A stretch of DNA of 64,000 nucleotides, taken from positions 1 through 64,000 of the forward strand of contig RAPG01000008.1 of the NCBI GenBank assembly GCA_005239165.1, given 5' to 3'. The DNA comes from Allopusillimonas ginsengisoli. Its GTDB lineage: Bacteria > Pseudomonadota > Gammaproteobacteria > Burkholderiales > Burkholderiaceae_B. Each line of letters begins with the position of its first letter. Positions within the stretch are counted from its first letter, which is position 1. The notes below the pieces were generated by a model, which did no database searches, was not told where the DNA came from, and was given only the letters and a program-made list of their open reading frames with translations. Positions 37,145 to 45,946 of the stretch are shown here, piece by piece. Both the position numbers and the translations under genes were made by a program.

Positions 37145-38296
37145 TCATATCACCGTATTCAAAGCTTTGGTCCAATCCCCGAGCGAATGGGTGACCAGGT
37201 ATGGATCGGGATGAACGGCTCGCATCGCTTGCCGGACGATTGTGAATTGTCCTTCACTATTGGCTATGCCAATACGTGGATACAGGCAGGTATGGTGATT
37301 AGAAGGGTCCACCTTGATACGTCCTTGAGGAGCCTCGTATTCTTGGCCCAACAGATTCGGCATCAATTGGTCAATTGCATCGCTCTCCGATAAGCGCATG
37401 GCATTGGCAAATAAATGTACTTGAAAGTAGGCAGCTTCCCAACCTGCGTTGACGGCGAAGTCTGAACCAAAACGTTTTCGGAAACTGCTCAGGCAAGCCG
37501 TATTAGCAGGGGAGTCAATGGATTGAAAGTAGGGCGCTGAGGAAATGTGTCCCTGCCCCACGTCTGCGCCCATTTGTGCGAGCTCTGCCTCTAACGTCGT
37601 CAGACTGGCGATAGGCATTTCTCGCGAGTTCAGCCCCGCCTCTGCGTAAGCACGGTAAAAGCACGACGTAGAGTTTCCGACTACAGTAGAGAAAATAAAG
37701 TCAGGCTGGCAGTTCTTAATGTCGGCCACAATGTCTTTGTAATCAGCTTCGGAAGCATCCAGGGCAACATAGCGCTCGGCAACCTTTTCCCCGCCCGGGC
37801 GCTGTAACACCAAATCGGTCATGATCCGATTCGATTCGTACGGATAAATATAATCTGAGCCCACCATATAGACTCGCGCCCCGTAATTGGCCATCATGAA
37901 TTCGGCTAAAGGCACGCTATTCTGATTCGGTGCCGCGCCTGTGTAGATGATATTGCTTGAACATTCAAACCCTTCGTACAGCGTGGGGTAAAACAATAAG
38001 CGATTCCACTTCTCAATAATCGGGATAACTGCTTTCCGAGTGCTGGACTTATAGCATCCAAATATCACATTTATTTTGTCTTTTAAGATCAGGCGTTCTG
38101 CCAGAACTCGATATAGTCCGGGGGACGATTGCGGGTCGTAATGGATTGGCTCGATTTCGCGTCCGTTAATACCACCGCTTTCATTGATCTCTTCGATGGC
38201 AAAAAGCGTCCCCATGAGTTGCGATTTTTCAATAGTGGAAATAACTCCTGTTGTGGAGAAGAGGATACCTACTCGAACTGGGTCAGAATTAGCCAA
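37145..38296 (-). CDS. amiC: AmiC-like cytoplasmic amide sensor
   Basis: This 383-residue type I periplasmic-binding-fold protein (VRVGILFSTTGVISTIEKSQ, LFAIEEINESGGINGREIEP, FIFSTVVGNSTSCFYRAYAE) lacks a signal peptide, unlike its paralogue UrtA at 41955-43148. This is the hallmark of AmiC, which holds AmiR inactive and releases it on binding small amides. amiR starts one base downstream, supporting a complex. It lies 87 nt after urtE in the same operon, so sensor and importer are made together. Confidence 0.9.
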   Translation of the reverse strand: MANSDPVRVGILFSTTGVISTIEKSQLMGTLFAIEEINESGGINGREIEPIHYDPQSSPGLYRVLAERLILKDKINVIFGCYKSSTRKAVIPIIEKWNRLLFYPTLYEGFECSSNIIYTGAAPNQNSVPLAEFMMANYGARVYMVGSDYIYPYESNRIMTDLVLQRPGGEKVAERYVALDASEADYKDIVADIKNCQPDFIFSTVVGNSTSCFYRAYAEAGLNSREMPIASLTTLEAELAQMGADVGQGHISSAPYFQSIDSPANTACLSSFRKRFGSDFAVNAGWEAAYFQVHLFANAMRLSESDAIDQLMPNLLGQEYEAPQGRIKVDPSNHHTCLYPRIGIANSEGQFTIVRQAMRAVHPDPYLVTHSLGDWTKALNTVI

Positions 38297-38383
38297 AACC
38301 GTTGTCTCCGTTTCATAATTATTTGTTATCTAAATACAATCACAGTACGGAGGCCTACGCTTTTTGCAGTTGCGTCGGCCACC

Positions 38384-39073
38384 CTATACGGTTAGGAAAT
38401 GGCGTATGTCCTCAAGATCGACATCGCCTTTCTTTTTTTCGTTGACTATTTCGCCACGGTCAATGACCAAAAATCGGTCCGCGACCTCGAGCGCGAAGCT
38501 CAGCACTTGCTCTGAAACCAGAATTGCCACGTTACGCTCTTGGCGAAGTGCAACCAAGGTACGGGCAAGCTCTTTAATGATTGAAGGCTGTATTCCTTCG
38601 GTAGGCTCATCCAGGATCAGAACTTTTGGGTTAGATACCAGGGCCCGTGCAATTGCCAGCATTTGCTGCTGTCCGCCTGACAGATTGCCACCCTTGCGAT
38701 GCTCCATCTCTTTGAGAACAGGGAAATATCGATGAATATAATCAGGTATTTCGCGGGACTGAGTTGTTTCAAGACCTGTCAGTATGTTCTCGCGCACACT
38801 CATCAACGGAAAGATCATTCGGCCTTGGGGAACGAATGCCAGACCTTTGGCGACACGGTCGTAACTGGGTTTGGCTTGTATCTCTTCCCCCGCCAGAGTA
38901 ATCGTGCCGCTACGTACGGGCAGCATACCAATCATGGCTTTAAGCAAGGTCGTTTTGCCCATGCCGTTACGCCCCATGATGGCAATCGCTTCATTTTGGC
39001 CTAAATTCAGAGATACGTTTCGTATCGTATGACTCTGTCCGTAATACACGTTAAGCTGACTTGCTTTGAGCAT
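38384..39073 (-). CDS. urtE: ABC transporter ATPase, UrtE type
   Basis: This 229-residue ATPase has Walker A GRNGMGKTTLL, signature NLSGGQQQMLAIARAL and Walker B VLILDEPTEGIQP. The N-terminus NVYYGQSHTIRNVSLNLGQ and GLAFVPQGRMIFPLMSVREN match UrtE. It powers import with UrtD across the UrtB/UrtC permeases. It begins 9 nt after urtD. The importer could take urea or short-chain amides (FmdDEF-like); AmiC/AmiR context favours amides. Confidence 0.9.
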   Translation of the reverse strand: MLKASQLNVYYGQSHTIRNVSLNLGQNEAIAIMGRNGMGKTTLLKAMIGMLPVRSGTITLAGEEIQAKPSYDRVAKGLAFVPQGRMIFPLMSVRENILTGLETTQSREIPDYIHRYFPVLKEMEHRKGGNLSGGQQQMLAIARALVSNPKVLILDEPTEGIQPSIIKELARTLVALRQERNVAILVSEQVLSFALEVADRFLVIDRGEIVNEKKKGDVDLEDIRHFLTV

Positions 39074-39082
39074 CTCGCCTCC

Positions 39083-39883
39083 TCAGGCACCAAGATAAAC
39101 TTCGATGACTCTTGTGTTATTTTGAACTTCGGCCAAGCTGCCCGAACACAAAACTGTGCCCTGATGCATGACCGTCACCGTGCGGGCTATCCGTTTGACA
39201 AACTCCATGTCGTGTTCTATGACTACAATGGATTTGCCGGGCGCAATGGCCATGAGCAGCTCCGCAGTTTGCTCGCGTTCCCGAGGACTCATGCCTGCAA
39301 CTGGTTCATCTAACAATAATAATTCTGGATCCTGAATCAACAGCATTCCGATCTCCAGCCATTGTTTCTGGCCATGGCTTAGAACGCCCGCTTTGGTGTG
39401 TAAGGCATCCTGCAGAAATACCTGAGTGGCAATCACCATCACTCTGTCCATCACTTCTTTATTACGACGGAAAAGCAGTGATCCGAAGACGCCTCGTCCC
39501 TGGGGAAGGGATATCTCGAAATTTTCAAGCACGGTCAGGTCTTCATACGTTGAAGGTGTTTGAAATTTTCGGGCTACACCCGCGTGGACAATCTGATGCT
39601 CCGCCAGACGGGTTAACTCTTGCCCTTTGAATATCACCTGACCGCTGCTGGGACGCGTTTTACCGCATAGCACGTCCAGGAACGTGGTCTTTCCTGCGCC
39701 ATTAGGTCCGATAATTACCCGTAGCTCATTTTGAGCAATTGACAGGCTCAAATCATTAAGTGCCTTGAAGCCATCAAATGCTACTGTAAGACGGTCGATT
39801 TCAAGTATGTTTGCTTCCATAGTCTTAGCTCGCCCTGAGGTCAGTGGAATATCCCTGTGCTGGGAGAATGTCGCAGTAGTCAT
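39083..39883 (-). CDS. urtD: ABC transporter ATPase, UrtD type
   Basis: This 266-residue protein has Walker A IIGPNGAGKTTFLDVLCGKT, signature VLSHGQKQWLEIGMLL and Walker B LLLLDEPVAGMSPRE. The LSHGQ form of the signature and ending RVIEVYLGA are typical of UrtD. The first ~22 residues (MTTATFSQHRDIPLTSGRAK) extend beyond the family; ATG 39820 (MEANILEIDRL) is an alternative start. The ATG at 39883 overlaps the urtC stop by 4 nt, which favours the longer form. Confidence 0.9.
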   Translation of the reverse strand: MTTATFSQHRDIPLTSGRAKTMEANILEIDRLTVAFDGFKALNDLSLSIAQNELRVIIGPNGAGKTTFLDVLCGKTRPSSGQVIFKGQELTRLAEHQIVHAGVARKFQTPSTYEDLTVLENFEISLPQGRGVFGSLLFRRNKEVMDRVMVIATQVFLQDALHTKAGVLSHGQKQWLEIGMLLIQDPELLLLDEPVAGMSPREREQTAELLMAIAPGKSIVVIEHDMEFVKRIARTVTVMHQGTVLCSGSLAEVQNNTRVIEVYLGA

Positions 39884-40929
39884 TTTGCGTACCTCCGTTT
39901 GCCAAGTTGCTGAAACATACGGCTGAATGCATCCGCTAGCCCGTTAGGAAGAATCATCACTACCGCGATGAACAAGCCTCCCAGAAAGAAAAGCCAGGTT
40001 TCAGGAAAATATTCGGAGAAGTAAGATCGGGCGAACCCGACTAGCAAGGCGCCCACAATGGCGCCCGGCACGGATAGCCGGCCACCGACCGCAGCGTAGA
40101 TGACCATTTCGACAGAGGACATCACACCGACGACCGACGGTCCTATCAGACCTACCTGTACGGTATAGAACGCACCACCAATCGAAGCAAACACCGCCGC
40201 CACCATGAATACAAATGCCTTGATCATGGCGGTGTCATAGCCCGAAAACCGTACCCGGTCTTCGCGATCACGGATCGCGATCAGCAATTTTCCAAGACGG
40301 GTCCGTATCATCAGACTGGCCAGGGCGGCTACGCAAAACAGCAATACGAGTTGTATGTAATACAGCGTCGTTATAGCCTCATCGCTAAGAATATCGTGGC
40401 CCAGCAGGGTGCTGAAGTCTGTGATCCCATTGGACCCGCCGGTCCCGCCTTGCTGTCCGATAATCAGAACAGATAAAGTCAGTGCCAGGGATAGCGTCAC
40501 AATGGCGAAGTAGACACCGCTGACGCGTTTCCGGAATATGGCATAAGCAAAACCAAAAGCGAGCACGGCAGGAATAAGTACGATGGACAACAGCGTCATC
40601 GTAAAGCTGCTGTATGGTCGCCACCATAGCGGCAACACATCGACGCTGCTCCAGACCATGAAGTCGGGTAAATCGGGAGCAGATGCTTCCAGCTTGAGGA
40701 ACATGGCCATCAAGTAGCCACCGATTCCAAAAAATACGCCCTGTCCCAAACTTAAAATTCCGCCATACCCCCACGTCAACACGATACCTATTGCGACAAA
40801 CGCCAGCGCGAGATACTTACTGACGATGTTGAGTCGGTAAGCATCAAACCACAGTGGAAAGACGGCGACCAGGATGATAAACAGGAAGGCATAAGCCCAA
40901 CCCGAGATTTTCAGTGAATAATTATTCAT
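39880..40929 (-). CDS. urtC: ABC transporter permease, UrtC type (LivM family)
   Basis: This 349-residue permease has about ten helices and LivM-like features: LGQGVFFGIGGYLMAMFLKL, VYFAIVTLSLALTLSVLIIG, and the EAA-like cytoplasmic loop GKLLIAIRDREDRVRFSGYD. UGGTGGSNGITD-like substrate-pathway sequence is present as GGTGGSNGITDF. Its start lies 3 nt after the urtB stop. It pairs with UrtB to form the membrane channel. Confidence 0.9.
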   Translation of the reverse strand: MNNYSLKISGWAYAFLFIILVAVFPLWFDAYRLNIVSKYLALAFVAIGIVLTWGYGGILSLGQGVFFGIGGYLMAMFLKLEASAPDLPDFMVWSSVDVLPLWWRPYSSFTMTLLSIVLIPAVLAFGFAYAIFRKRVSGVYFAIVTLSLALTLSVLIIGQQGGTGGSNGITDFSTLLGHDILSDEAITTLYYIQLVLLFCVAALASLMIRTRLGKLLIAIRDREDRVRFSGYDTAMIKAFVFMVAAVFASIGGAFYTVQVGLIGPSVVGVMSSVEMVIYAAVGGRLSVPGAIVGALLVGFARSYFSEYFPETWLFFLGGLFIAVVMILPNGLADAFSRMFQQLGKRRYAK

Positions 40930-40932
40930 GAT

Positions 40933-41834
40933 TTATTCCCTGACTTTCGATGAAAAGAGCCCTTGAGGCCGGAAATACAAGGTGACGATGACGCACAGCA
41001 AAATCGTCACTTTGGCTGCGGTGCCGCTCATCAGATATTCCAGGGTAGTTTGCGACTGCGCAATTGTGAAAGCAGATAAAGCTGTTCCAAGCAGGCTTTG
41101 CACCCCACCAAAGACCACGACAATGAATGAGTCCACGATGTATAACTGTCCGGTGCTTGGGTTGGTCGAACCAAGCATAGTAAAGGCGCTACCCGCAATG
41201 CCAGCCAGGCCAGAGCCGAGGGCAAACGTCAATGCATCCACCCGATTGGTATTGATGCCTACTGCCGCGCTCATGGCACGGTTCTGTGTCACCGCTCTGA
41301 CTTTCAACCCCCAGCGGCTTTTGTACAGCAGAAAATACACACCAATCGCCACTAAGATAGTCAGGCCAATAATAAAAATTCGACTCAGGGGCAACTGAAT
41401 GTTTGCTGTTGGCTCCCACGCTCCGTTGAGCCAGGAGCTCAAGCGCACACTAACCTCTTGGGAACCAAAAAGCGTGCGATAACATTGTTGCAGCACTAGG
41501 CTCAAGCCCCATGTGGCCAGCAGCGTGTCTAGCGGGCGGTTATAAAACCAACGTATAAAAGTACGCTCTAAGAAATAGCCAAAAGCAAAGGTCACGGCAA
41601 ATGCGGCAAAGATCGCCACGAATAGATAAATTCCCATGAGTGATGGAAGAAAGCTTTCAAAAAGACGGAGACCATATAGGTCACATATGCACCCAACGCC
41701 ATCAGCTCGCCGTGTGCCATGTTAATGACGCCCATAAGGCCAAATACAATTGCCAGCCCCAGAGACATCAACAGCAATATGGTGAACAGGCTAAGCCCGC
41801 TAAAGACCTGCATTACAACGATATCTGGATTCAC
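40933..41834 (-). pseudogene. urtB: ABC transporter permease, UrtB type, with single-base frameshift near 41.64 kb
   Basis: The N-terminal third (GTG 41834 after [52 protein letters not shown]) and the rest ([60 protein letters not shown]) lie in different frames, parting around 41620-41645. One added base there restores a protein of about 300 residues, the normal UrtB/LivH length. All other genes of the operon are intact, so an assembly error or very recent mutation is likely. If real, import would be lost unless recoding occurs. Confidence 0.8.
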
Positions 41835-41954
41835 CCCTATCTCCTCCCACGCACTCCTGCCCATCCTTTAAGCCTGATGGTCAGGAGTGCACGCATCATC
41901 GTCCGGTCATTGCCTGATCCGGAGTTTTTTGTTCATTTATAGGAAATGATGCAG

Positions 41955-43148
41955 TCAAAGCTTGGGAAAGGGTACAGGCTCCACAAGATCAGGTGTTTCA
42001 TACTCGATATCGAATTGCCCATCTTCGCGAGCTCTGCCGACCCGAACCTTCTTCCAGACATGATGGTTTTCATCATCAAAGCGAACAGTCCCTTCGGGCG
42101 CCTGGATGCTTAAGCCGGCGCTAGCGGCAATAACCGCTGCAGGCTCGAAAGAGTCTGCCTTTTCAACAGCATTTTTCCACAAGTACACCGAGTTGTAGGC
42201 GCATTGCATAGGATCGCCGATCACGCGGTTCTGGCCGTACTTGTCCTTGAATGCTTTGATAAATCGGGCATTGTCTGAGCTCTCCAGCGATTGGAAATAC
42301 CCCATGCAAGCGTGATAGCCCACCGCGTTGTCTTTTCCAATGCCTTCAACTTCATTTTCGGAAACTACGGTGGAAAGCAATGTGATTTTTGAGCCGTCTA
42401 AGCCGGCCGCACGGAGCTGCTTGTAGAAGGCAACATTACTTCCCCCCACTACAGTGCTATAGATGCAATCCGGCTTTGCTTCTTTAATCTTGTTGATGAT
42501 GGATGAAAATTCGGTGTGGCCCAGGGGCGCGTATTCTTCGCCGAGGACTGTGCCTCCCAGACTCTTGATAGCAGATTTTGCAATCTTGTTGCAGGTGACG
42601 GGGTAGATGTAGTTGGAGCCTACCAAGAAGAATTTTTTTCCGCGCTCGCGTGCCATCCATGTTACGGCGGCAACCACTGACTGCGTTGCTTCCTGTGAGG
42701 TATACATGCAGTGCTTGTCCTGCTCCTGTCCCTCGAAGTAGGTGGGGTAATACAAAAGGCTCTTTGCTTGATTCACTGCGGGTAATACCGCCTTTCGGTG
42801 TGCCGACGAATAGCATCCGATAATGGCAACCACTTTGTCCCTGCGCAATAGCACCTTGGCCTTCTCCGAAAATACAGGGCTCTCACTGGCCCCATCCTCA
42901 AGGTAAGGTACGATTTGCCGTCCCAGCACGCCGCCCGCTGCGTTAATTTCTTCTATAGCAAGCTTTTCTGCATCGACCTGGGCGACTTCGGCGATGGCAA
43001 ACGTGCCGGTCAAGGAGTGCAATAGTCCTAAACGGACTTTATCAGCGGAAACTCCCGCAGGTTGCGCACGCACCAAACCAGGAAATGTACTGATTGCTGC
43101 TATTGCTCCACTGGTCTGAAGGAAATGGCGTCGAGATACGTATGTCAT
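41955..43148 (-). CDS. urtA: ABC transporter substrate-binding protein, UrtA/FmdD type
   Basis: This 397-residue periplasmic protein has a Tat-like signal (SRRHFLQTSGAIAAISTFPG, cleavage near VRA). The type I binding fold follows: VRLGLLHSLTGTFAIAEVAQ, AIEEINAAGGVLGRQIVPYL, IYSTVVGGSNVAFYKQLRAA. It belongs to the UrtA/AmiC/FmdD group and is a paralogue of AmiC encoded in the same operon. First gene of the operon, with AAAGGAG 8 nt before the ATG and 300 nt of leader containing a terminator. It probably binds urea or short amides. Confidence 0.92.
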   Translation of the reverse strand: MTYVSRRHFLQTSGAIAAISTFPGLVRAQPAGVSADKVRLGLLHSLTGTFAIAEVAQVDAEKLAIEEINAAGGVLGRQIVPYLEDGASESPVFSEKAKVLLRRDKVVAIIGCYSSAHRKAVLPAVNQAKSLLYYPTYFEGQEQDKHCMYTSQEATQSVVAAVTWMARERGKKFFLVGSNYIYPVTCNKIAKSAIKSLGGTVLGEEYAPLGHTEFSSIINKIKEAKPDCIYSTVVGGSNVAFYKQLRAAGLDGSKITLLSTVVSENEVEGIGKDNAVGYHACMGYFQSLESSDNARFIKAFKDKYGQNRVIGDPMQCAYNSVYLWKNAVEKADSFEPAAVIAASAGLSIQAPEGTVRFDDENHHVWKKVRVGRAREDGQFDIEYETPDLVEPVPFPKL

Positions 43149-43300
43149 AGTTATGTCTCCTTTGGATTTACATTACAAAGATGCAATCTGTTATTTTCTA
43201 ATCTGTACAACGTGCAGCGCCGTCATTTTTGAAGACGCCCATACTGCGGTCATCGGTTGGACTCACTGATTTTCTAGACACAGCCCTGTAGGCAAAACGC

Positions 43301-43346
43301 AAAAAGGCCCCGCTAGGACTGGTAAAGTCCTAGCGGGGCCTTTTTT
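43301..43346 (-). terminator. Leader terminator upstream of the urt-amiCR operon
   Basis: A perfect 15-bp stem, GGCCCCGCTAGGACT/AGTCCTAGCGGGGCC (43306-43320 and 43326-43340), with a 5-nt loop, is flanked by A5 and T6 runs and so is active on either strand. On the minus strand it lies after the promoter at 43.47 kb and about 150 nt before urtA. Transcripts must read through it to express the operon. Confidence 0.9.
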
Positions 43347-43382
43347 GCCCTGCACCTAGCTGGCAGCGTTGACAGCCGGTGC
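43347..43382 (-). promoter_or_regulatory. Candidate ANTAR (AmiR) RNA target in urt-amiCR leader
   Basis: On the minus strand the hairpin GCACC-GGCTG...CAGCT-A-GGTGC is capped by loop AACGCT (A at 1, G at 4), then AGGGC before the terminator. It is a near copy of 34714-34749, with a compensatory pair change in the outer stem and the same CAGGGCAAAAAAG trailer. The AGGGC can pair with GCCCC of the terminator's first arm, giving a possible antiterminator. A second, upstream hexaloop hairpin is less clear. Confidence 0.65.
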
Positions 43383-43452
43383 GAAATGGTTTGATCTGTT
43401 CTAAATAAACTTAGATGAGGTGTGAATGCTTGCTCACCGATCAGTGTGAATC

Positions 43453-43481
43453 AATATACTGACACAAGTTTGCTTTGTCAA
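43453..43481 (-). promoter_or_regulatory. Sigma-70 promoter of the urt-amiCR operon
   Basis: On the minus strand, TTGACA (43481-43476) and TATATT (43458-43453) are separated by exactly 17 bases. The context CAGTATATTGAT is identical to the amidase promoter at 34634-34662. The predicted transcript begins near 43446. Confidence 0.8.
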
Positions 43482-43532
43482 TAGTGGACGGGACAGTCGT
43501 TATGAATCTTTATAAGACCAAAAGCAAAGTCA

Positions 43533-43874
43533 TCAGAACGGCGAACGAAACACGAAAAACGCGCCCAGTGCAATAAGCCCAAAGCCTATGCCATGGTTGA
43601 TTGTTAAGCTTTCTTTTAAGAAAAAAACCGAAAACACGGCGAATATAATCAGTGTAATTACTTCTTGCAGAGTCTTTAGCTCGGCAGCGCTATAGACGGC
43701 ATGACCAATGCGATTTGCCGGAACGGCCAGGCAGTACTCCAGTAGTGCGATAGACCAGCTGATCAAAATTACCTTGAGCAACGGGCTGGTGGGATAGCGT
43801 AAATGACCGTACCACGCGAAGGTCATAAACACGTTGGACAACACAAGTAACACAATAGGAAGAAATTTCTGCAT
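43533..43874 (-). CDS. DUF486 / DMT-like small membrane protein
   Basis: This 113-residue protein has four hydrophobic helices, starting MQKFLPIVLLVLSNVFMTFA, then WYGHLRYP, IALLEYCLAVPANRIGHAVY and LKTLQEVITLIIFAVFSVFF with KESLTINHGIGFGLI. These stretches are characteristic of DUF486, a relative of small multidrug-resistance-type DMT transporters. The substrate is unknown. The urt promoter lies immediately downstream on the same strand. Confidence 0.9.
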   Translation of the reverse strand: MQKFLPIVLLVLSNVFMTFAWYGHLRYPTSPLLKVILISWSIALLEYCLAVPANRIGHAVYSAAELKTLQEVITLIIFAVFSVFFLKESLTINHGIGFGLIALGAFFVFRSPF

Positions 43875-44227
43875 GTCCCCTCGCCGACAGAGTAAAACAA
43901 ACCCGACTTATTCCGTATTCTTACGCCACTACGGCGGATGATCCCAATCTGCACGACTTGTTAAACACATCCAAATTCGGGCCAGACCAGCTCACAGGCT
44001 GGCCGCTTTCTGCATATTGATGTTTCTCATGGCGACCCCTGAGTTGGTTTTCGTCGTCATCATATCACCGGGGATTGGGGGGGCGTTTTCGTACGAGCGG
44101 GTTTCAACTGCAAACAGACGCATGGAAATCTGCGTGGCTCCTGGATGTTGATCATGGTTTTGGGGAGGGCAGGTCAGTTCGGCACAACATGCGCCGATAC
44201 TCTTTCATTGCTTGCGCTGCTTATTGT

Positions 44228-44782
44228 TTATGCCACCAACCAACTGCCTAAAAGCCTGCTCACATAAGCAGGTTCTAAAGCATGTCCCGCGTTTGGGACT
44301 ACTGACACTTTAATGCCAAGCGGGGTGGCAAGTTCAACCACATTCATCGGATTGCTTTGCCAGTCGTGTTCTCCAACATGGATTTCACAACACGTGGGGA
44401 CAGGATATGAACCATTTTTAACGAGGCTCTGTAAATGACCGGCTAAAGGCGGGACAAAAAACATCATCTTTTCTTCATATTCTGCCTCGCCAACGATAGG
44501 CGACAGCAGTAACGCACTACCGATGTACGGGGCCAGTAAGGATTGGGCGTGCAGAAACAAATAGGCGCCAAATGAATTTGCAATCACTTTGGCGTCTTTG
44601 TGCCAGAAGTTCGTTTTTAAATCGTTTGCTACGATTTTGACCTGCTCTCCGAAACGGAGTTTTTGGAACTCACCATTGAGCTCCCTGCCAGATATCACGT
44701 ATCCGCGCGCACTTAGCTCTTTGCCAAGTCCTTTATTCAGATGACCACCTCGGCCGGGCAGAAGATAAATCGATTTATCCAT
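44228..44782 (-). CDS. Alpha/beta-hydrolase-like protein
   Basis: This 184-residue protein has the fold's landmarks: oxyanion-side IYLLPGRGGHLNKGLG, a nucleophile elbow ANSFGAYLFL (Ser within N-S-F-G in place of G-x-S-x-G), a possible acid in HVGEHDWQSNP and a catalytic His in VVPNAGHALEP. No signal peptide. The substrate is unknown; small single-domain hydrolases like this include RBBP9/YdeN-type proteins. Isolated gene next to a decayed region. Confidence 0.7.
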   Translation of the reverse strand: MDKSIYLLPGRGGHLNKGLGKELSARGYVISGRELNGEFQKLRFGEQVKIVANDLKTNFWHKDAKVIANSFGAYLFLHAQSLLAPYIGSALLLSPIVGEAEYEEKMMFFVPPLAGHLQSLVKNGSYPVPTCCEIHVGEHDWQSNPMNVVELATPLGIKVSVVPNAGHALEPAYVSRLLGSWLVA

Positions 44783-45426
44783 GGGTTGGAGAAGTCATAT
44801 GGTAGCGCCTTGGATCTCTCGGGGAGCTGTTGATCATTACAATCATTGTATGCAGTTTGGAGGGCTTCAGCCCCAACCTGAACCCTAAGAACGAAATCGT
44901 TTGTCCCGAGGATTTTACTTAGCCCGATTTCCGATTATGTTGTCTCGGCGTCGACTGGTTAATTTACTACTAAGCACTTGCTCTTGAGCGCTGCGCATTC
45001 ATGGTTAGATGCCCTGAGACTACTGTTAGCACTAGAAATAACCCCTTGCCTGTTGGGGAGAAGGGCAGGGGCGATGTTTACCCTGAAACTGGACCAGATC
45101 GTCATTGCTTCTGATATTTACGCTCGATAGGAAAAGCCATCAGTCCCGTGCAGCTTAGCGCTGCAGGACAAAATAAGCCCCGACTGATACCACTCAGGAT
45201 TTGAATGTTGGTGGTGGTGTAGGGGGATGAACTCGGAAAGAGTCTCCGAGCAGAATGGTAAGGGATGGCAGAGAAGGGCATGGATTGGGGTGTTTGCCTT
45301 CGGGTCTACAGTCGAATGGCGATGGCAAATGGTTGGACCATTATAAAAATTACTAACCAGTACTACCATTTAAATTTGAACCGATTCTGCTGAATTGTGG
45401 TGGTCTAATGAACCTGCACACCAATA
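44783..45426. other. Gene-poor stretch at the edge of a decayed mobile region
   Basis: No coding sequence with family similarity is seen. A minus frame at 45118-45369 has no signal, domain or ribosome binding site. Composition is more AT-rich than neighbours and includes many stops in all frames. Confidence 0.45.
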
Positions 45427-45608
45427 TCGGAATGGGTGCCGAACGTGGGTCACATGACGGCGCAGCAAGCACATCGTGACATCAGCCACTACCTGATGCA
45501 CCGGTATAACTACATACGGTCACATTATTCAACGACGGACTGGCGCAGGCAGCGGTAGAAGAAAAATTAACGCAGTGTCCGGGATTACTTGACCACTACA
45601 CAGTGATT
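45427..45608 (+). mobile_element. IS3 family transposase remnant (C-terminal end)
   Basis: The reading EWVPNVGHMTAQQAHRDISH, then YLMHRYNYIRSH is typical of the C-terminal part of IS3-type OrfB (usual form EWVP..GY....A..DI..YL..RYN.IRPH). It continues after a frameshift near 45537 as FNDGLAQAAVEEKLTQCPGL, matching FN.GLAP..AEEKL. The rest of the element, including the DDE core, is missing. Confidence 0.75.
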
Positions 45609-45946
45609 TGCATAGGCTAACTTCGAGCCGTAAAGCCGCGCTAACGCTTTACTAGCGGCTTAATGGTGTTCTGTGAAATTACCTTAAGGTTGAACATTAC
45701 TTGCCTTAAACAAGTATTTTGCAGTGGTTCTTGAGGGTGTGATGCCCCGTAGGCTGAAGCTGGCAGGCTCTGATGGGCTTTTTCGAGTTTTTTCCGATAG
45801 CATTAACCGTCCTTATGTTTTGGCTGTAGTGCTCACGAAGAAAGGAATTTTCTGCCTCATTTTACAAATCTTGGGCTGGTGATTGCAGGGAGGATATTTC
45901 GATAGCGGCGTGCAATAATTTGAACAACTAAAAAAAGGGAGTGATT

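Noticed and set aside
45118..45369. 83-codon minus frame in the gene-poor stretch
   Set aside because: No ribosome binding site, signal or recognisable motif; surrounding DNA looks decayed.
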